Both the position numbers and the translations under genes were made by a program. Source: an uncultured Eubacteriales bacterium (GTDB lineage Bacteria; Bacillota; Clostridia; Saccharofermentanales; UBA5734). From it: a stretch of DNA of 64,000 nt. Below are positions 12,138 through 20,232 of this stretch, one piece after another (position 1 is the stretch's first letter; each line of letters begins with the position of its first letter). The notes beneath the pieces were generated by a model that was given only the letters and a program-made list of their open reading frames with translations, had not been told where the DNA came from and made no database searches. The DNA lies in NCBI GenBank assembly GCA_903835065.1, contig CAILLO010000049.1, positions 20,510 to 84,509 on the forward strand. Direction: 5' to 3'.

Positions 12138-12171
12138 ACGACGGCCCCGGCGGGAAGCCGCAGGCCGTCGT
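12138..12171 (-). promoter_or_regulatory. Intercistronic hairpin between binding protein and permease
   Basis: On the minus strand ACGACGGCC pairs with GGCCGTCGT in a perfect 9-bp stem, with more GC pairing in the loop and no T-run. Such a hairpin after a solute-binding-protein gene commonly protects the upstream message or attenuates read-through, giving more binding protein than permease. That role is inferred from position. Confidence 0.5.
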
Positions 12172-12201
12172 CGCGTCGCGGGGCGGGTCGCGCGGGGCGG
12201 A

Positions 12202-12945
12202 TCAGCCGAGCAGCGTGTCCTGGTATTTCTTGACCAGGGCGTCGAGCGAACCGTCGGCCTTCATCTTCGCGATGACCTTGTTGATCGTCGCGAGCAGCGC
12301 GGTGTTGCCCTTCTTCACGGCGATGGCGTACTGTTCGGTGTCCAGGGGCTGGGCGAGGATCTGGAGGTCCGTGTACTGTGCGGCGTAGATCTGCGCCGGG
12401 AAGGAATCGATGATGACGGCGTCGACCTTGCCCTGCTCGAGCTCGAGGACGGCGTCCGCGAACTTGGTCGGGCGGTCGACGGTCGCGCCGCTGACGGCGG
12501 TCGCGAGCGTGTCGCCGGTCGTGCCCTGCTGGACGGCGATCTTCTTGTTCTTGAGGTCGTCCGCCGTCGCGATGGACGAGCCCTTCTTGACCATCACGAC
12601 CTGCGATGCGTCGAAGTAGGGGTCGGAGAAGTCGACGCTCAGCTTGCGCTCGTCGTTGACCGTCATGCCGGCGGCGGCGAAGTCGATCTTCCCGCCTTCC
12701 ACGGCGGCGAGCAGGCTGTCGAAGGGCATGTCCTCGATGGAGAGGGTCTTGCCGGCCTCCGTCGCGATGGCGTTCGCGAGGTCGACGTCGATGCCCTTCA
12801 TCGTGCTGCCGTCCATGTACTCGAACGGCGCGAAGCCGGATTCGGTGCCCATGACGAGCTTGGTGGAGCTGGTGGAACAGCCGGCGAAGGAGAAGACCAG
12901 GGCGGCGACGAGAATCGTCGCGACGAGGATGCGGGTAGTCTTCAT
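12202..12945 (-). CDS. Amino-acid ABC transporter substrate-binding lipoprotein
   Basis: A 247-residue HisJ/GlnH-type binding protein anchored as a lipoprotein. The N-terminus has a signal sequence ending in the lipobox FAGC (Cys about 22). The mature part shows the SBP_bac_3 pattern: FAPFEYMDGSTMKGIDVDLA, DFAAAGMTVNDERK and DFSDPYFDAS near the ligand site, then VQQGTTGDT. It captures the amino acid outside the membrane and delivers it to the permease. The ATG at 12945 has AAGGAGGG. It is first in the operon and has its own promoter just upstream. Confidence 0.95.
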   Translation of the reverse strand: MKTTRILVATILVAALVFSFAGCSTSSTKLVMGTESGFAPFEYMDGSTMKGIDVDLANAIATEAGKTLSIEDMPFDSLLAAVEGGKIDFAAAGMTVNDERKLSVDFSDPYFDASQVVMVKKGSSIATADDLKNKKIAVQQGTTGDTLATAVSGATVDRPTKFADAVLELEQGKVDAVIIDSFPAQIYAAQYTDLQILAQPLDTEQYAIAVKKGNTALLATINKVIAKMKADGSLDALVKKYQDTLLG

Positions 12946-12993
12946 GGGATTCCCTCCTTGGAAAGCATGGATTCATTCAGAACCGACTGCATA

Positions 12994-13022
12994 TTTATAC
13001 ATCAATGATGGATAGAACGCAA
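12994..13022 (-). promoter_or_regulatory. Putative promoter of the amino-acid ABC operon
   Basis: On the minus strand a TTGCGT -35 and a TATAAA -10 are separated by 17 bases, in an AT-rich patch that stands out from the GC-rich surroundings. It lies 49 bases before the lipoprotein start and directly after the end of pheT. The -10 is good; the -35 is weak. Confidence 0.55.
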
Positions 13023-13029
13023 TCGATTC

Positions 13030-15456
13030 CTAGGCCGGGCGGAGCTCCGCGCCGGTGTCCTTCGCGAGGCGGCCGACCACGGAAGCCATGGCCGCGGAGA
13101 CCTCCTCCTCCTTGAGCGTCCGGTCGGGCGCGCGGAACACCAGGCCGAAGGCGACGGACTTGAGGCCGGCCATCACCTGGGGTCCCTGGTAGACGTCGAA
13201 GAGCTCGACGGACTCGAGCAGGTCTCCCGCACCATCGCGGACGACCGCCTCGAGCGTGCCGACCGGCACGTCGACGGAAACGAGCAGGGCGATGTCGCGG
13301 GAGACCGCGGGGAAGCGGGGCAGCGCGCGGGCGGTGCGTCGCGCCGTGGAGGCGTCGACCAGCGCGTCCATGCGGACCGACATCAGGACCGTGGACGCGG
13401 GCACCTCGTATTCGACCGCGACGTCGGGGTGGACGGTGCCGAGCCAGCCCGCCGCCTTCCCGTCGACCAGAACGGTCGCGCTGCGACCGGGGTGGAGCGA
13501 GGGATGGTCCGTCAGGACCTCGAACGCCAGCGTGCGGATCCCGAGGTGCCGTGCGGTCTCCTCGAGCGCGCCCTTCATCTCAAGGAAGGTCGTCGCCGTC
13601 GCATTGTCCCTGCCGGCCTCGTAGGCGGCCGCGGAGAGCATCGGAATCTCGTCGGGAAGCACGGCGCCGGCCTTCGGACGGTAGATCCGCGAGACTTCGA
13701 AGATGCGCAGCTGCGGAGCCGAACGGTTGGCGTTGAGGGCGACGACCGTCAGGAGGCTGTCCGCCAGGGTCGTGCGCATGACGCCGTAGTCTTCGCCGAG
13801 GGGGTTGAGGATGCGGACGCAGTCGCGGTCGGGGTGCCCCTCGGGAATGCGCAGCCGGTCGAACATGCGCGGACTGGAGAACGAATACGTGCAGGTCTCG
13901 TAGAAGCCCGCGGCGACCATCGCGTCCTTGACGGCCTCGACGGCCTGCTGGGCATAGGTGCGGCCGCCGACCGTGGCGGATTCGCCGGAGCGGAGCGACG
14001 CCGGGATGAGGTTGTACCCGTGGAAGCGGGCGATCTCTTCGGACACGTCGGCTTCTGACTCGAGGTCGGCGCGCCAGGTCGGCGGTAGGACGACGCGCGC
14101 ACCGGCATCCGCTGCAGGGGCGATCGTGCATCCCAGGGAGACGAGGATCTCCTCCATCTCGGACTCGGGGATCTCCGTGCCGAGGAAGGCGTTGATGCGG
14201 GCGGGGCGGAAGCGGACGCGCAGGGGTGCGGGCACGGTCGGGAACTCGTCGATCATGCCCTTGCAGACGGAGCCGCAGCCGAGCGCCTCGATCAGCTCCG
14301 CGGCACGGTCGAGCGCACGGGGCGCGTTGTACGCGTCGAGGCCCTTCTCGAAGCGAGAGGAGGATTCGGTCCGGAAGCCGAGGGCCTTGGCCGTCAACCG
14401 CGTCCGGATGCCGTGGAAGACGGCGGATTCGAGCAGGATCGTCGTGGTGCCGGGCTCGATTTCGGAGTGCTCCCCGCCCATGACGCCGGCCAGGGCGACC
14501 GGGCCGGCCGGATCGGCGATGACGAGCATGGAGGAGTCGAGGACGTGGGAGGCGCCGTCCAGCGTTTTCATGGGCTCTCCCTCGGCGGCGCGGCGGACGA
14601 TGATGCGTGCGTCGCGGATCCGGTCGAGGTCGAAGGCGTGCATGGGCTGCCCCAGCTCGAGCATCACGTAGTTGGTGATGTCGACGATGTTGGAGATCGG
14701 GTGGATGCCGGCGTCGCGCAGGCGGCGGCGCATCCATTCGGGCGACGGTCCGACGCGGACGTCGCGGACGACGCGGGCGCAGTAGCGCATGCAGAGTTCG
14801 GGCGCTTCGATGCGGACCGAGGCGAGCGAAGCGGTGGTCGCGGGGTCCTTCTCGAGCACGACCGGGCGGCGGGCCGTGAACGGCTGCCGCAGCGTCGCGG
14901 CGGCCTCGCGGGCCAATCCCTCGATGCTGAGGCAGTCCGGCCGGTTCGACGTGATTTCGAAGTCGACCGTCGTCTCCCCGAGGCCGAGCAGCGCCTTGAA
15001 ATCGGCGCCCACCGGCGTCTCCGCCGGAAGCAGCCAGATGCCGTGCTCGTCGGCGTCGGGGAAGTCCTGGCGCGCGAACCCGAGTTCCTGGAACGAGCAC
15101 ATCATGCCTTCGGAGGCGACTCCGCGGAGCTTTCCGGCGCGGATCCCCTTCCCGTCCGCGAGCGTCGCACCGTCCAGCGCGACGGGCACGATCGAGCCGA
15201 CCGAGACGTTGGTCGCGCCCGTGACAATCTGCAGCACGCCGTGCAGGCCCGCATCGACCCGACAGACCGACAGGCGGTCCGCGTCCGGGTGCTTTTCGAC
15301 CGACAGGACCCGTCCCGTCGCGATGCCCGAGACGCCTTCGCCGGAAACGGCAAGCGCCTCGACCTTGGATCCGCTCAGGGTCATCGCCTCGGCGAACGCA
15401 TGCGCATCCGACGGAACGCTCGTGAAATCCTTCAACCAACCGATGGGAGCCTTCAT
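13030..15456 (-). CDS. pheT: Phenylalanyl-tRNA synthetase beta subunit
   Basis: PheT partners PheS in the (alpha-beta)2 enzyme that charges tRNA-Phe; it contributes tRNA binding and editing. The 808 residues include the N-terminal EMAP/OB-type tRNA-binding domain (about 40-150, VEKHPDADRLSVCRVDAG), the B3/B4 editing region (FDLDRIRDARIIVRRA onward), B5 (VRFRPARINAFLG), the class II-like core (FHGYNLIP) and a C-terminal ferredoxin-fold anticodon domain (LPRFPAVSRDIALLV). The ATG at 15456 follows GGAGGAGG; the open frame extends 60 codons further, into the region of pheS, without family homology. It follows pheS by 41 bases and shares its T-box control. Confidence 0.97.
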   Translation of the reverse strand: MKAPIGWLKDFTSVPSDAHAFAEAMTLSGSKVEALAVSGEGVSGIATGRVLSVEKHPDADRLSVCRVDAGLHGVLQIVTGATNVSVGSIVPVALDGATLADGKGIRAGKLRGVASEGMMCSFQELGFARQDFPDADEHGIWLLPAETPVGADFKALLGLGETTVDFEITSNRPDCLSIEGLAREAAATLRQPFTARRPVVLEKDPATTASLASVRIEAPELCMRYCARVVRDVRVGPSPEWMRRRLRDAGIHPISNIVDITNYVMLELGQPMHAFDLDRIRDARIIVRRAAEGEPMKTLDGASHVLDSSMLVIADPAGPVALAGVMGGEHSEIEPGTTTILLESAVFHGIRTRLTAKALGFRTESSSRFEKGLDAYNAPRALDRAAELIEALGCGSVCKGMIDEFPTVPAPLRVRFRPARINAFLGTEIPESEMEEILVSLGCTIAPAADAGARVVLPPTWRADLESEADVSEEIARFHGYNLIPASLRSGESATVGGRTYAQQAVEAVKDAMVAAGFYETCTYSFSSPRMFDRLRIPEGHPDRDCVRILNPLGEDYGVMRTTLADSLLTVVALNANRSAPQLRIFEVSRIYRPKAGAVLPDEIPMLSAAAYEAGRDNATATTFLEMKGALEETARHLGIRTLAFEVLTDHPSLHPGRSATVLVDGKAAGWLGTVHPDVAVEYEVPASTVLMSVRMDALVDASTARRTARALPRFPAVSRDIALLVSVDVPVGTLEAVVRDGAGDLLESVELFDVYQGPQVMAGLKSVAFGLVFRAPDRTLKEEEVSAAMASVVGRLAKDTGAELRPA

Positions 15457-15497
15457 GGCCGATCCTCCTCCGCCGTCCGGCGTGAATGCGTTCCGTC

Positions 15498-16529
15498 CTA
15501 CTTGAACTGGGACAGGAAGCGCACGTCGTTCTCGTACATGGCGCGCAGGTCCTCGATGCCGAACCGGGCCATCGCGGTCCGCTCGACACCGATGCCGAAC
15601 GCGAACCCGCTGTAGACCTCCGGGTCGATGCCGCACCCGACCAGCACCTTCGGGTGGACCATCCCGGCGCCGAGCATCTCGACCCAGCCCTCGCCCTTGC
15701 AGGTCCGGCAGCCCTTGCCGCCGCAGACCCAGCAGCTGACGTCGACCTCGGCGCTCGGCTCGGTGAACGGGAAGTGGTGCGGGCGCAGCCGGATCTTCGT
15801 CTCCTCGCCGAACAGCCGGCGGGCGTAGAGCTGCAGGGAGCCGACGAGGTCTCCCATCGTGATCCCCTTGTCCACGGCGAGGCCCTCGATCTGGTGGAAC
15901 ACGGCGGAATGCGTCGCATCGATCGTGTCCGAGCGGTATACGCGTCCGGGGCAGACGATGCGGATCGGCGGACGGGTGCTCTCCATGACGCGCACCTGGA
16001 CGGGCGAGGTCTGCGTGCGGAGCAGCACGGAGTCGGAGATGTAGAACGTGTCCTGGGTGTCGCGCGCGGGGTGGCCCGCCGGCGTGTTCAGCATCTCGAA
16101 GTTGTAGTGGTCCAGTTCGACTTCGGGGCCTTCCGCGATCGAGTACCCGAGTCCGAGGAAGACGTCGCAGATCTCGTCGGCCGCCTTCGACAGCGGATGC
16201 CGCGCGCCCATCGGGCGGCGGATGCCCGGCAGCGTGATGTCGATCTTCTCCTCGGAGAGCCGGAGCGTCCGTTCCTGGGCGGCGACGACGGCCACCCGTT
16301 CCGCGAGCGCCGCCTCGATCGCCTCGCGCGTCTCGTTGGCGGCCTGTCCGGCGGCCGGGCGCTCCTCGGCGGGCAGCTGGCCCATCAGGCGGAGGACCGA
16401 CGTCAGTTCGCCCTTCTTGCCCAGGTAGCGCACGCGCAGGTTCTCGAGTTCCTGCGACGAACCGGCGGCTCGCGCCTCGCGGTCGAACTGTCCGCGAATC
16501 CTCTCGAGCGACGTTCTCAGGTCATCCAT
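15498..16529 (-). CDS. pheS: Phenylalanyl-tRNA synthetase alpha subunit
   Basis: PheS is the catalytic subunit that forms phenylalanyl-adenylate. At 343 residues it has normal length: an N-terminal coiled coil (about 1-85, with ELENLRVRYLGKKGELT), then the class II core with HPLSKAADEICDVFLGLGY, the motif 2 region (TQTSPVQVRVME, VYRSDTIDATH, FHQIEGLAVD) and motif 3 (GFAFGIGVERTAM). The ATG at 16529 has GGAGGTG upstream. The gene is preceded by a complete T-box leader, so expression should rise when uncharged tRNA-Phe accumulates. Confidence 0.97.
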   Translation of the reverse strand: MDDLRTSLERIRGQFDREARAAGSSQELENLRVRYLGKKGELTSVLRLMGQLPAEERPAAGQAANETREAIEAALAERVAVVAAQERTLRLSEEKIDITLPGIRRPMGARHPLSKAADEICDVFLGLGYSIAEGPEVELDHYNFEMLNTPAGHPARDTQDTFYISDSVLLRTQTSPVQVRVMESTRPPIRIVCPGRVYRSDTIDATHSAVFHQIEGLAVDKGITMGDLVGSLQLYARRLFGEETKIRLRPHHFPFTEPSAEVDVSCWVCGGKGCRTCKGEGWVEMLGAGMVHPKVLVGCGIDPEVYSGFAFGIGVERTAMARFGIEDLRAMYENDVRFLSQFK

Positions 16530-16545
16530 TCCGCACCTCCATAGC

Positions 16546-16578
16546 AAAAGCCTTCCATCCCTGCTCGGGACGAAAGGC
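16546..16578 (-). terminator. T-box-controlled intrinsic terminator before pheS
   Basis: On the minus strand a 12-bp stem (GCCTTTCGTCCC with GGGATGGAAGGC, two G-T pairs) with loop GAGCA is followed by TTTT. Part of it would be displaced by the antiterminator carrying the T-box sequence just upstream, so read-through depends on uncharged tRNA-Phe. Confidence 0.85.
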
Positions 16579-16814
16579 CCTTCAAGAACCCATCGCGGTA
16601 CCACCCGGATTCCGCCCCTTTCGGAAGCGGCACTCGATCGGCCTGTAACGGGGCCACCCGTCGCCTCCTACGCAGCCGTCCCGCAATCGGGACTCCTTCA
16701 GGGCGCCGTTCCGGAGCGAACTTCGGCGGTCTGCATCCCGGGCGGCTTCCAGCCTCTGGCCGTCCCTCTCTGGCGGATGCGGTGAACGCGTACTCTCTCC
16801 TTCGACACGTTGTA
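16546..16814 (-). ncRNA. Phenylalanine T-box riboswitch leader
   Basis: The T-box core GGGTGGTACCGCG (16594-16606 on the minus strand) is intact. Stem I features precede it in the expected order: AGAGAG bulge (near 16765-16771), a GCTGGAAG apical part, then a specifier region CCGAAGTTCGCTCC, whose TTC (16718-16720) is the Phe codon. The regulated terminator follows. Together with the promoter at 16821-16849, this accounts for the 356-base gap between pheS and dtd. T-boxes of this kind are typical of Bacillota, which is a main taxonomic clue here. Confidence 0.92.
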
Positions 16815-16820
16815 TGCGTC

Positions 16821-16849
16821 ATCGTAGCACCCGCATCCGCCCGTGTAAA
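16821..16849 (-). promoter_or_regulatory. Promoter of the T-box/pheST transcript
   Basis: Minus-strand TTTACA (-35), 17-base spacer and TACGAT (-10) sit immediately upstream of the T-box stem I, with a predicted start near 16814. Position and spacing make this the likely sigma-A promoter. Confidence 0.7.
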
Positions 16850-16885
16850 GGGCGCGGCATTGCATCGCACGGGGCTCGGCGGCCC

Positions 16886-17338
16886 TCAGTCGCGCTCGGC
16901 GGGGACGTCGATCTGGAGCGTGACGGGCCCGTCGTTCACGAGCTCGACTTCCATATGGGCCGCGAACCGGCCGTTCGCGACCGTCAGGCCGCTCTCCGCG
17001 AGACGTCCGACGAGCCGCTCGTAGAGCGCCCGCGCCGTCTCCGGAAGCGCGGCGCGTTCGAAGCCGGGCCGATTGCCCTTGCGGACGTCGCCATAGAGTG
17101 TGAACTGGGAGACGACGAGCAGGCCGCCCCGGACGTCCTCGACCGAGCGGTTCATCTTCCCCGCCTCGTCGTGGAAGATCCGGAGCCGCAGGAGCTTTCC
17201 GGCCATCGCCTCGACCTCTTCGGGTCCGTCGCCCTTCGACACGGCGACAAGGACCAGCAGGCCCGGCCCGATCTCCCCGACGGTGCCGCCGTCCACGCGG
17301 ACCGCGGCGCGGGTCACCCGCTGGACGACGGCCCGCAC
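16886..17338 (-). CDS. dtd: D-aminoacyl-tRNA deacylase
   Basis: Dtd hydrolyses D-aminoacyl-tRNAs and mischarged Gly-tRNA-Ala, protecting translation fidelity. The 150-residue length is standard. Both active-site signatures are present: SQFTLYGDVRKGNRPGF (about 77-93) and the cross-subunit NDGPVT (about 135-140, normally NxGPVT), which form the Gly-cisPro site of the dimer. The GTG at 17338 is preceded by GGAGG and lies four bases after the nfnB stop, so dtd is the last gene of the nfnAB operon. No functional link between the two is known. Confidence 0.95.
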   Translation of the reverse strand: MRAVVQRVTRAAVRVDGGTVGEIGPGLLVLVAVSKGDGPEEVEAMAGKLLRLRIFHDEAGKMNRSVEDVRGGLLVVSQFTLYGDVRKGNRPGFERAALPETARALYERLVGRLAESGLTVANGRFAAHMEVELVNDGPVTLQIDVPAERD

Positions 17339-17342
17339 GGAA

Positions 17343-18743
17343 TCAGGCCTCCGAGGAACGGACCAGCTCGTCGATCGACTTCGCGGCGATCTTGCCGGCG
17401 CCCATCGCCAGGATCACCGTGGCGGCGCCCGTGACGGCGTCGCCGCCGGCGTAGACGCGCGGCTTGCTGGTCGCGCCGGTGCTCTCGTCGACGATGATGC
17501 CGCCCCAGCGCTGGGTCGAAAGTCCCGGCGTGGTCTGGCGGATCAGGGGGTTCGGGGACTGGCCGATCGCGATCACGACGGTCTCGAAGGCCAGGTCGTG
17601 TTCGGAGCCGGGAATCGCGTGCGTGGAGCGGCGGCCCTTCGCGTCGACCTCGCCGAGCTCCATGTCGACGACGGTCATGCCGCGGACCCAGCCCTTGCCA
17701 TCGTCGAGGATCGCGGTCGGGTTGGTCAGCGTGACCAGCCGGATGCCCTCCTCCTTCGCGTGGTGGACTTCCTCGAGCCGGGCGGGCATCTCCTCCTCGG
17801 AGCGGCGGTAGACGATCGAGACCTCCTCGGCGCCGAGCCGCTTCGCGGAGCGCGCCGCGTCCATCGCGACGTTTCCGCCGCCGACCACGGCGACGCGCTT
17901 GCCGATCCGCACGGGCGTGTCGCATTCGGGCCACTTGTATGCCTTCATGAGGTTGATGCGGGTGAGGAACTCGTTCGCGGTATAGACGCTGTTCAGGTTC
18001 TCGCCGGGGACGTTCATGAACGAAGGCAGGCCGGCGCCCGTGCCGACGAAGACGGCGCTGTATCCTTCCTCGTCGAGCAGTTCGTCGATCGTCTCGGCGC
18101 GGCCGACCACCCGGTTCGTGAGGATCTCGACGCCGAGCTTGCGCAGGTCGTCGATCTCCTTCTGGACGATCGCCTTCGGAAGACGGAACTCGGGGATGCC
18201 GTACATCAGGACGCCGCCGGCGACATGGAACGCTTCGTAGACGGTGACGGCGTACCCCATCGCCGCGAGATCCCCGGCGCAGGTCAGGCCTGCCGGTCCG
18301 GAACCGACCACGGCGACCTTCTTCCCGTTCGGGGACGGGCGGAGGGGGGCTTCGCAGACCTTCTCCATGTGGCGGTCGGCGGCGAACCGCTCGAGACGGC
18401 CGATGCCGACGGACTGGCCCTTGATCGCCCGGACGCAGCGCTCCTCGCACTGGGTTTCCTGCGGGCAGACGCGGCCGCAGACGGCCGGCAGGGTGTTCGT
18501 GCTCTTAAGCACGTCGTAGGCGGCCTCGAAGTCGCCCTGTCCGATCTTCGCGATGAAGCCGGGGATGTCGACCTGGACCGGACAGCCGGCGACGCAGGGC
18601 TTGTTCTTGCATTGCAGGCAGCGGGCGGATTCCTTTCGGGCGAGCTCCTCGGTGTACCCGAGGGAGACCTCGGCGAAGTTCTTGTTGCGCTGGTTCGGGT
18701 CCTGTTCCGGAATCGGGTATTTCTTCAGACTCATGTCAGCCAT
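17343..18743 (-). CDS. nfnB: NfnB: NADPH-side subunit of bifurcating ferredoxin-NADP oxidoreductase
   Basis: The 466-residue protein is a GltD-type flavoprotein with an N-terminal Fe-S domain holding two Cys clusters (CLQCKNKPCVAGC, about 42-54, and CGRVCPQETQCEERC, about 88-102). FAD and NADPH Rossmann motifs follow (VAVVGSGPAGLTCAGDLA, VAVVGGGNVAMDAA) and a C-terminal GGDAVTGAATVILAMGAGK. Alone it could be read as a glutamate synthase small subunit, but no large subunit is present and the partner NfnA overlaps it by eight bases. NfnAB couples reduced ferredoxin plus NADH to reduction of two NADP+, by flavin-based bifurcation. The ATG at 18743 follows GGGAGG. A SudAB-type activity is the alternative. 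Confidence 0.88.
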   Translation of the reverse strand: MADMSLKKYPIPEQDPNQRNKNFAEVSLGYTEELARKESARCLQCKNKPCVAGCPVQVDIPGFIAKIGQGDFEAAYDVLKSTNTLPAVCGRVCPQETQCEERCVRAIKGQSVGIGRLERFAADRHMEKVCEAPLRPSPNGKKVAVVGSGPAGLTCAGDLAAMGYAVTVYEAFHVAGGVLMYGIPEFRLPKAIVQKEIDDLRKLGVEILTNRVVGRAETIDELLDEEGYSAVFVGTGAGLPSFMNVPGENLNSVYTANEFLTRINLMKAYKWPECDTPVRIGKRVAVVGGGNVAMDAARSAKRLGAEEVSIVYRRSEEEMPARLEEVHHAKEEGIRLVTLTNPTAILDDGKGWVRGMTVVDMELGEVDAKGRRSTHAIPGSEHDLAFETVVIAIGQSPNPLIRQTTPGLSTQRWGGIIVDESTGATSKPRVYAGGDAVTGAATVILAMGAGKIAAKSIDELVRSSEA

Positions 18744-19581
18744 TGGAGAGTCCTCCCATGCGGCACTGGTGCATCTCGTCCGATTGCTTCTCTTCGTCGC
18801 GGTACATGGAGGAACGGCGGATCGCCTCGTCGAAGTCGACTTCGTGCCCGTCGAAATCGGGGCCATCGACGCATGCGAACTTCGTCTTGCCGCCGACGGT
18901 GACGCGGCAGCCGCCGCACATGCCCGTTCCGTCGATCATGACGGGATTGAGGCTGACGATCGTCCGGATTCCGAGGGGCTTGGTCATCTGGCTCACGAAC
19001 TTCATCATCACGAGGGGGCCGATCGCGATCACGACGTCGTATTCGTTGCCTTCCGCGAGAAGCGCCTTGAGCTGGTCGGTCACGAAGCCCTTGACGCCGT
19101 TGGAGCCGTCGTCGGTCGTGATGATCGTCCGGTCGCTGGCCGCGCGCACTTCGTCCTCGAGGATCACCAGGTCCTTGTTGCGGAAGCCGCAGATCATGTG
19201 GACTTCGGCGCCCAGATCGTGCAGGGCCTTGGCCTGGGGCCAGGCGATCGCCGTGCCGAGGCCGCCGCCGATCACGCAGGCCTTCCTGATTCCTTCCGTG
19301 TGGGAGGGGATGCCGAGGGGGCCGACGAAGTCGAGGATCGAATCCCCTTCCTCCAGCTGCCCGAGCGCACGGGTCGTGCGTCCGACCTCCTGGAACACGA
19401 TCGTGATCGTGCCGGCCGCCCGGTCGAATCCGGCGATCGTCAGCGGGATCCGTTCGCCCTCGTCGTGGACGCGCAGGATGATGAACTGGCCGGGTCTGGC
19501 CTTCTTCGCGATGGCGGGCGCTTCGACCGTCATCAGCTTGACCTGGGGGTTGAGGGTCTTCTTCTGGACGATACGGTACAT
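18736..19581 (-). CDS. nfnA: NfnA: NADH-side FAD/[2Fe-2S] subunit of NfnAB
   Basis: A 281-residue ferredoxin-NADP-reductase-like protein. It has an FAD-binding barrel (PGQFIILRVHDEGERIPLTIA), an NAD-binding domain (CVIGGGLGTAIAWPQAKAL) and a C-terminal [2Fe-2S] site, DGTGMCGGCRVTVGG ... FACVDGP, where Asp, Cys, Cys and Cys match the unusual cluster ligands of NfnA. Homologues include the dihydroorotate dehydrogenase electron-transfer subunit PyrK, but no pyrD is adjacent and nfnB is. The ATG at 19581 has GGAGG. It is first in the operon with a good promoter at 19633-19661. Confidence 0.88.
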   Translation of the reverse strand: MYRIVQKKTLNPQVKLMTVEAPAIAKKARPGQFIILRVHDEGERIPLTIAGFDRAAGTITIVFQEVGRTTRALGQLEEGDSILDFVGPLGIPSHTEGIRKACVIGGGLGTAIAWPQAKALHDLGAEVHMICGFRNKDLVILEDEVRAASDRTIITTDDGSNGVKGFVTDQLKALLAEGNEYDVVIAIGPLVMMKFVSQMTKPLGIRTIVSLNPVMIDGTGMCGGCRVTVGGKTKFACVDGPDFDGHEVDFDEAIRRSSMYRDEEKQSDEMHQCRMGGLSNG

Positions 19582-19632
19582 GGGAACCTCCGTCGGACGC
19601 CGCTTCCACGGTCGCAACAGGCATACAAGAGG

Positions 19633-19661
19633 ATTCTAGGGGGAGGGGGAGGATTCGTCAA
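19633..19661 (-). promoter_or_regulatory. Promoter of nfnA-nfnB-dtd
   Basis: Minus-strand TTGACG and TAGAAT are separated by a 17-base C-rich spacer, each one mismatch from consensus. It lies 51 bases before the nfnA start. Confidence 0.75.
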
Positions 19662-19748
19662 ATGGAAATCCGGGCGCCTCGCGGTGTCCGGATTGTGCAC
19701 AACGGCGGAAACCGGATGGAAACACCCGGTCGAGTTACAGGAGGATTT

Positions 19749-20138
19749 TCAGCGGAGCAGCTTTCTCCAGTCGAGGTCGCCCCGGTCGATCGCGAGGACG
19801 AGGATCTCGGCGGTCGCGAGGTTGGTCGCGTACGGGATGCTGTTGATGTCGCAGGCGCGGGTCAGCGGGTTCGGGAAATCGTACTCGTCGAGCATCGGGT
19901 CGCGCAGGTAGATCACCGCGTCGATCTCGTTGAACATCGCGCGCGAGGCCAGCGGCTCGAGGCCGGCGGAATTGTCGGCGGACAGCCCCAGAACCTCGAG
20001 GTTCGAGGCGCTCTTCACCAAGCGGGCGGTGTTGGAGACCGAGACGAGCTCGTGCTTCTCCAGGATCCGCATGAACGCGATGCAGAAATTCACGAGCAGT
20101 TCGTTCTTCCGGTGGTCTGCAAGCAATACGATCTTCAA
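19749..20138 (-). CDS. Methylglyoxal-synthase-like protein lacking catalytic residues
   Basis: The 129-residue fold is clearly MgsA-like: KNELLVNFCIAFMRILEKHELVS, FNEIDAVIYLRDP, ACDINSIPYATNLATAEILVLAIDRGDLDW. MgsA converts dihydroxyacetone phosphate to methylglyoxal. However, the catalytic segment SGPxGGDQQ, which supplies the essential Asp, is replaced by SADNSAGLE. The conserved His-x-Pro-Asp after the RDP motif is replaced by EYDFPNP, and the phosphate-binding TGTTG region reads SVSNTARL. The fold is kept but the chemistry is probably lost; a ligand-sensing role is one guess. The TTG start at 20138 has a strong AAGGAGGG. The gene is monocistronic, with a candidate promoter at 20168-20196. 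Confidence 0.8.
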   Translation of the reverse strand: MKIVLLADHRKNELLVNFCIAFMRILEKHELVSVSNTARLVKSASNLEVLGLSADNSAGLEPLASRAMFNEIDAVIYLRDPMLDEYDFPNPLTRACDINSIPYATNLATAEILVLAIDRGDLDWRKLLR

Positions 20139-20167
20139 GGAATCCCTCCTTCCCGTTCGTCGTTTCC

Positions 20168-20196
20168 ATGATAACGGCTGGAAGGTTCCAATACAA
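20168..20196 (-). promoter_or_regulatory. Candidate promoter of the MgsA-like gene
   Basis: Minus-strand TTGTAT and TATCAT with a 17-base spacer lie in the 94-base gap after the PBP2 gene, about 30 bases before the TTG start. The -10 is good and the -35 is partial. Confidence 0.5.
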
Positions 20197-20232
20197 GAGC
20201 GAAGGCCGTTCCGGGCGAAGGAGGCGCGGACG

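Noticed and set aside
17343..18743. Glutamate synthase small subunit
   Set aside because: The GltD-like domain is shared, but there is no large subunit and the overlapping partner is an NfnA/PyrK-type reductase.
19690..19747. A terminator after the MgsA-like gene
   Set aside because: Only a weak 5-bp stem (ACCGG/CCGGT) followed by three T is visible, too little to call.
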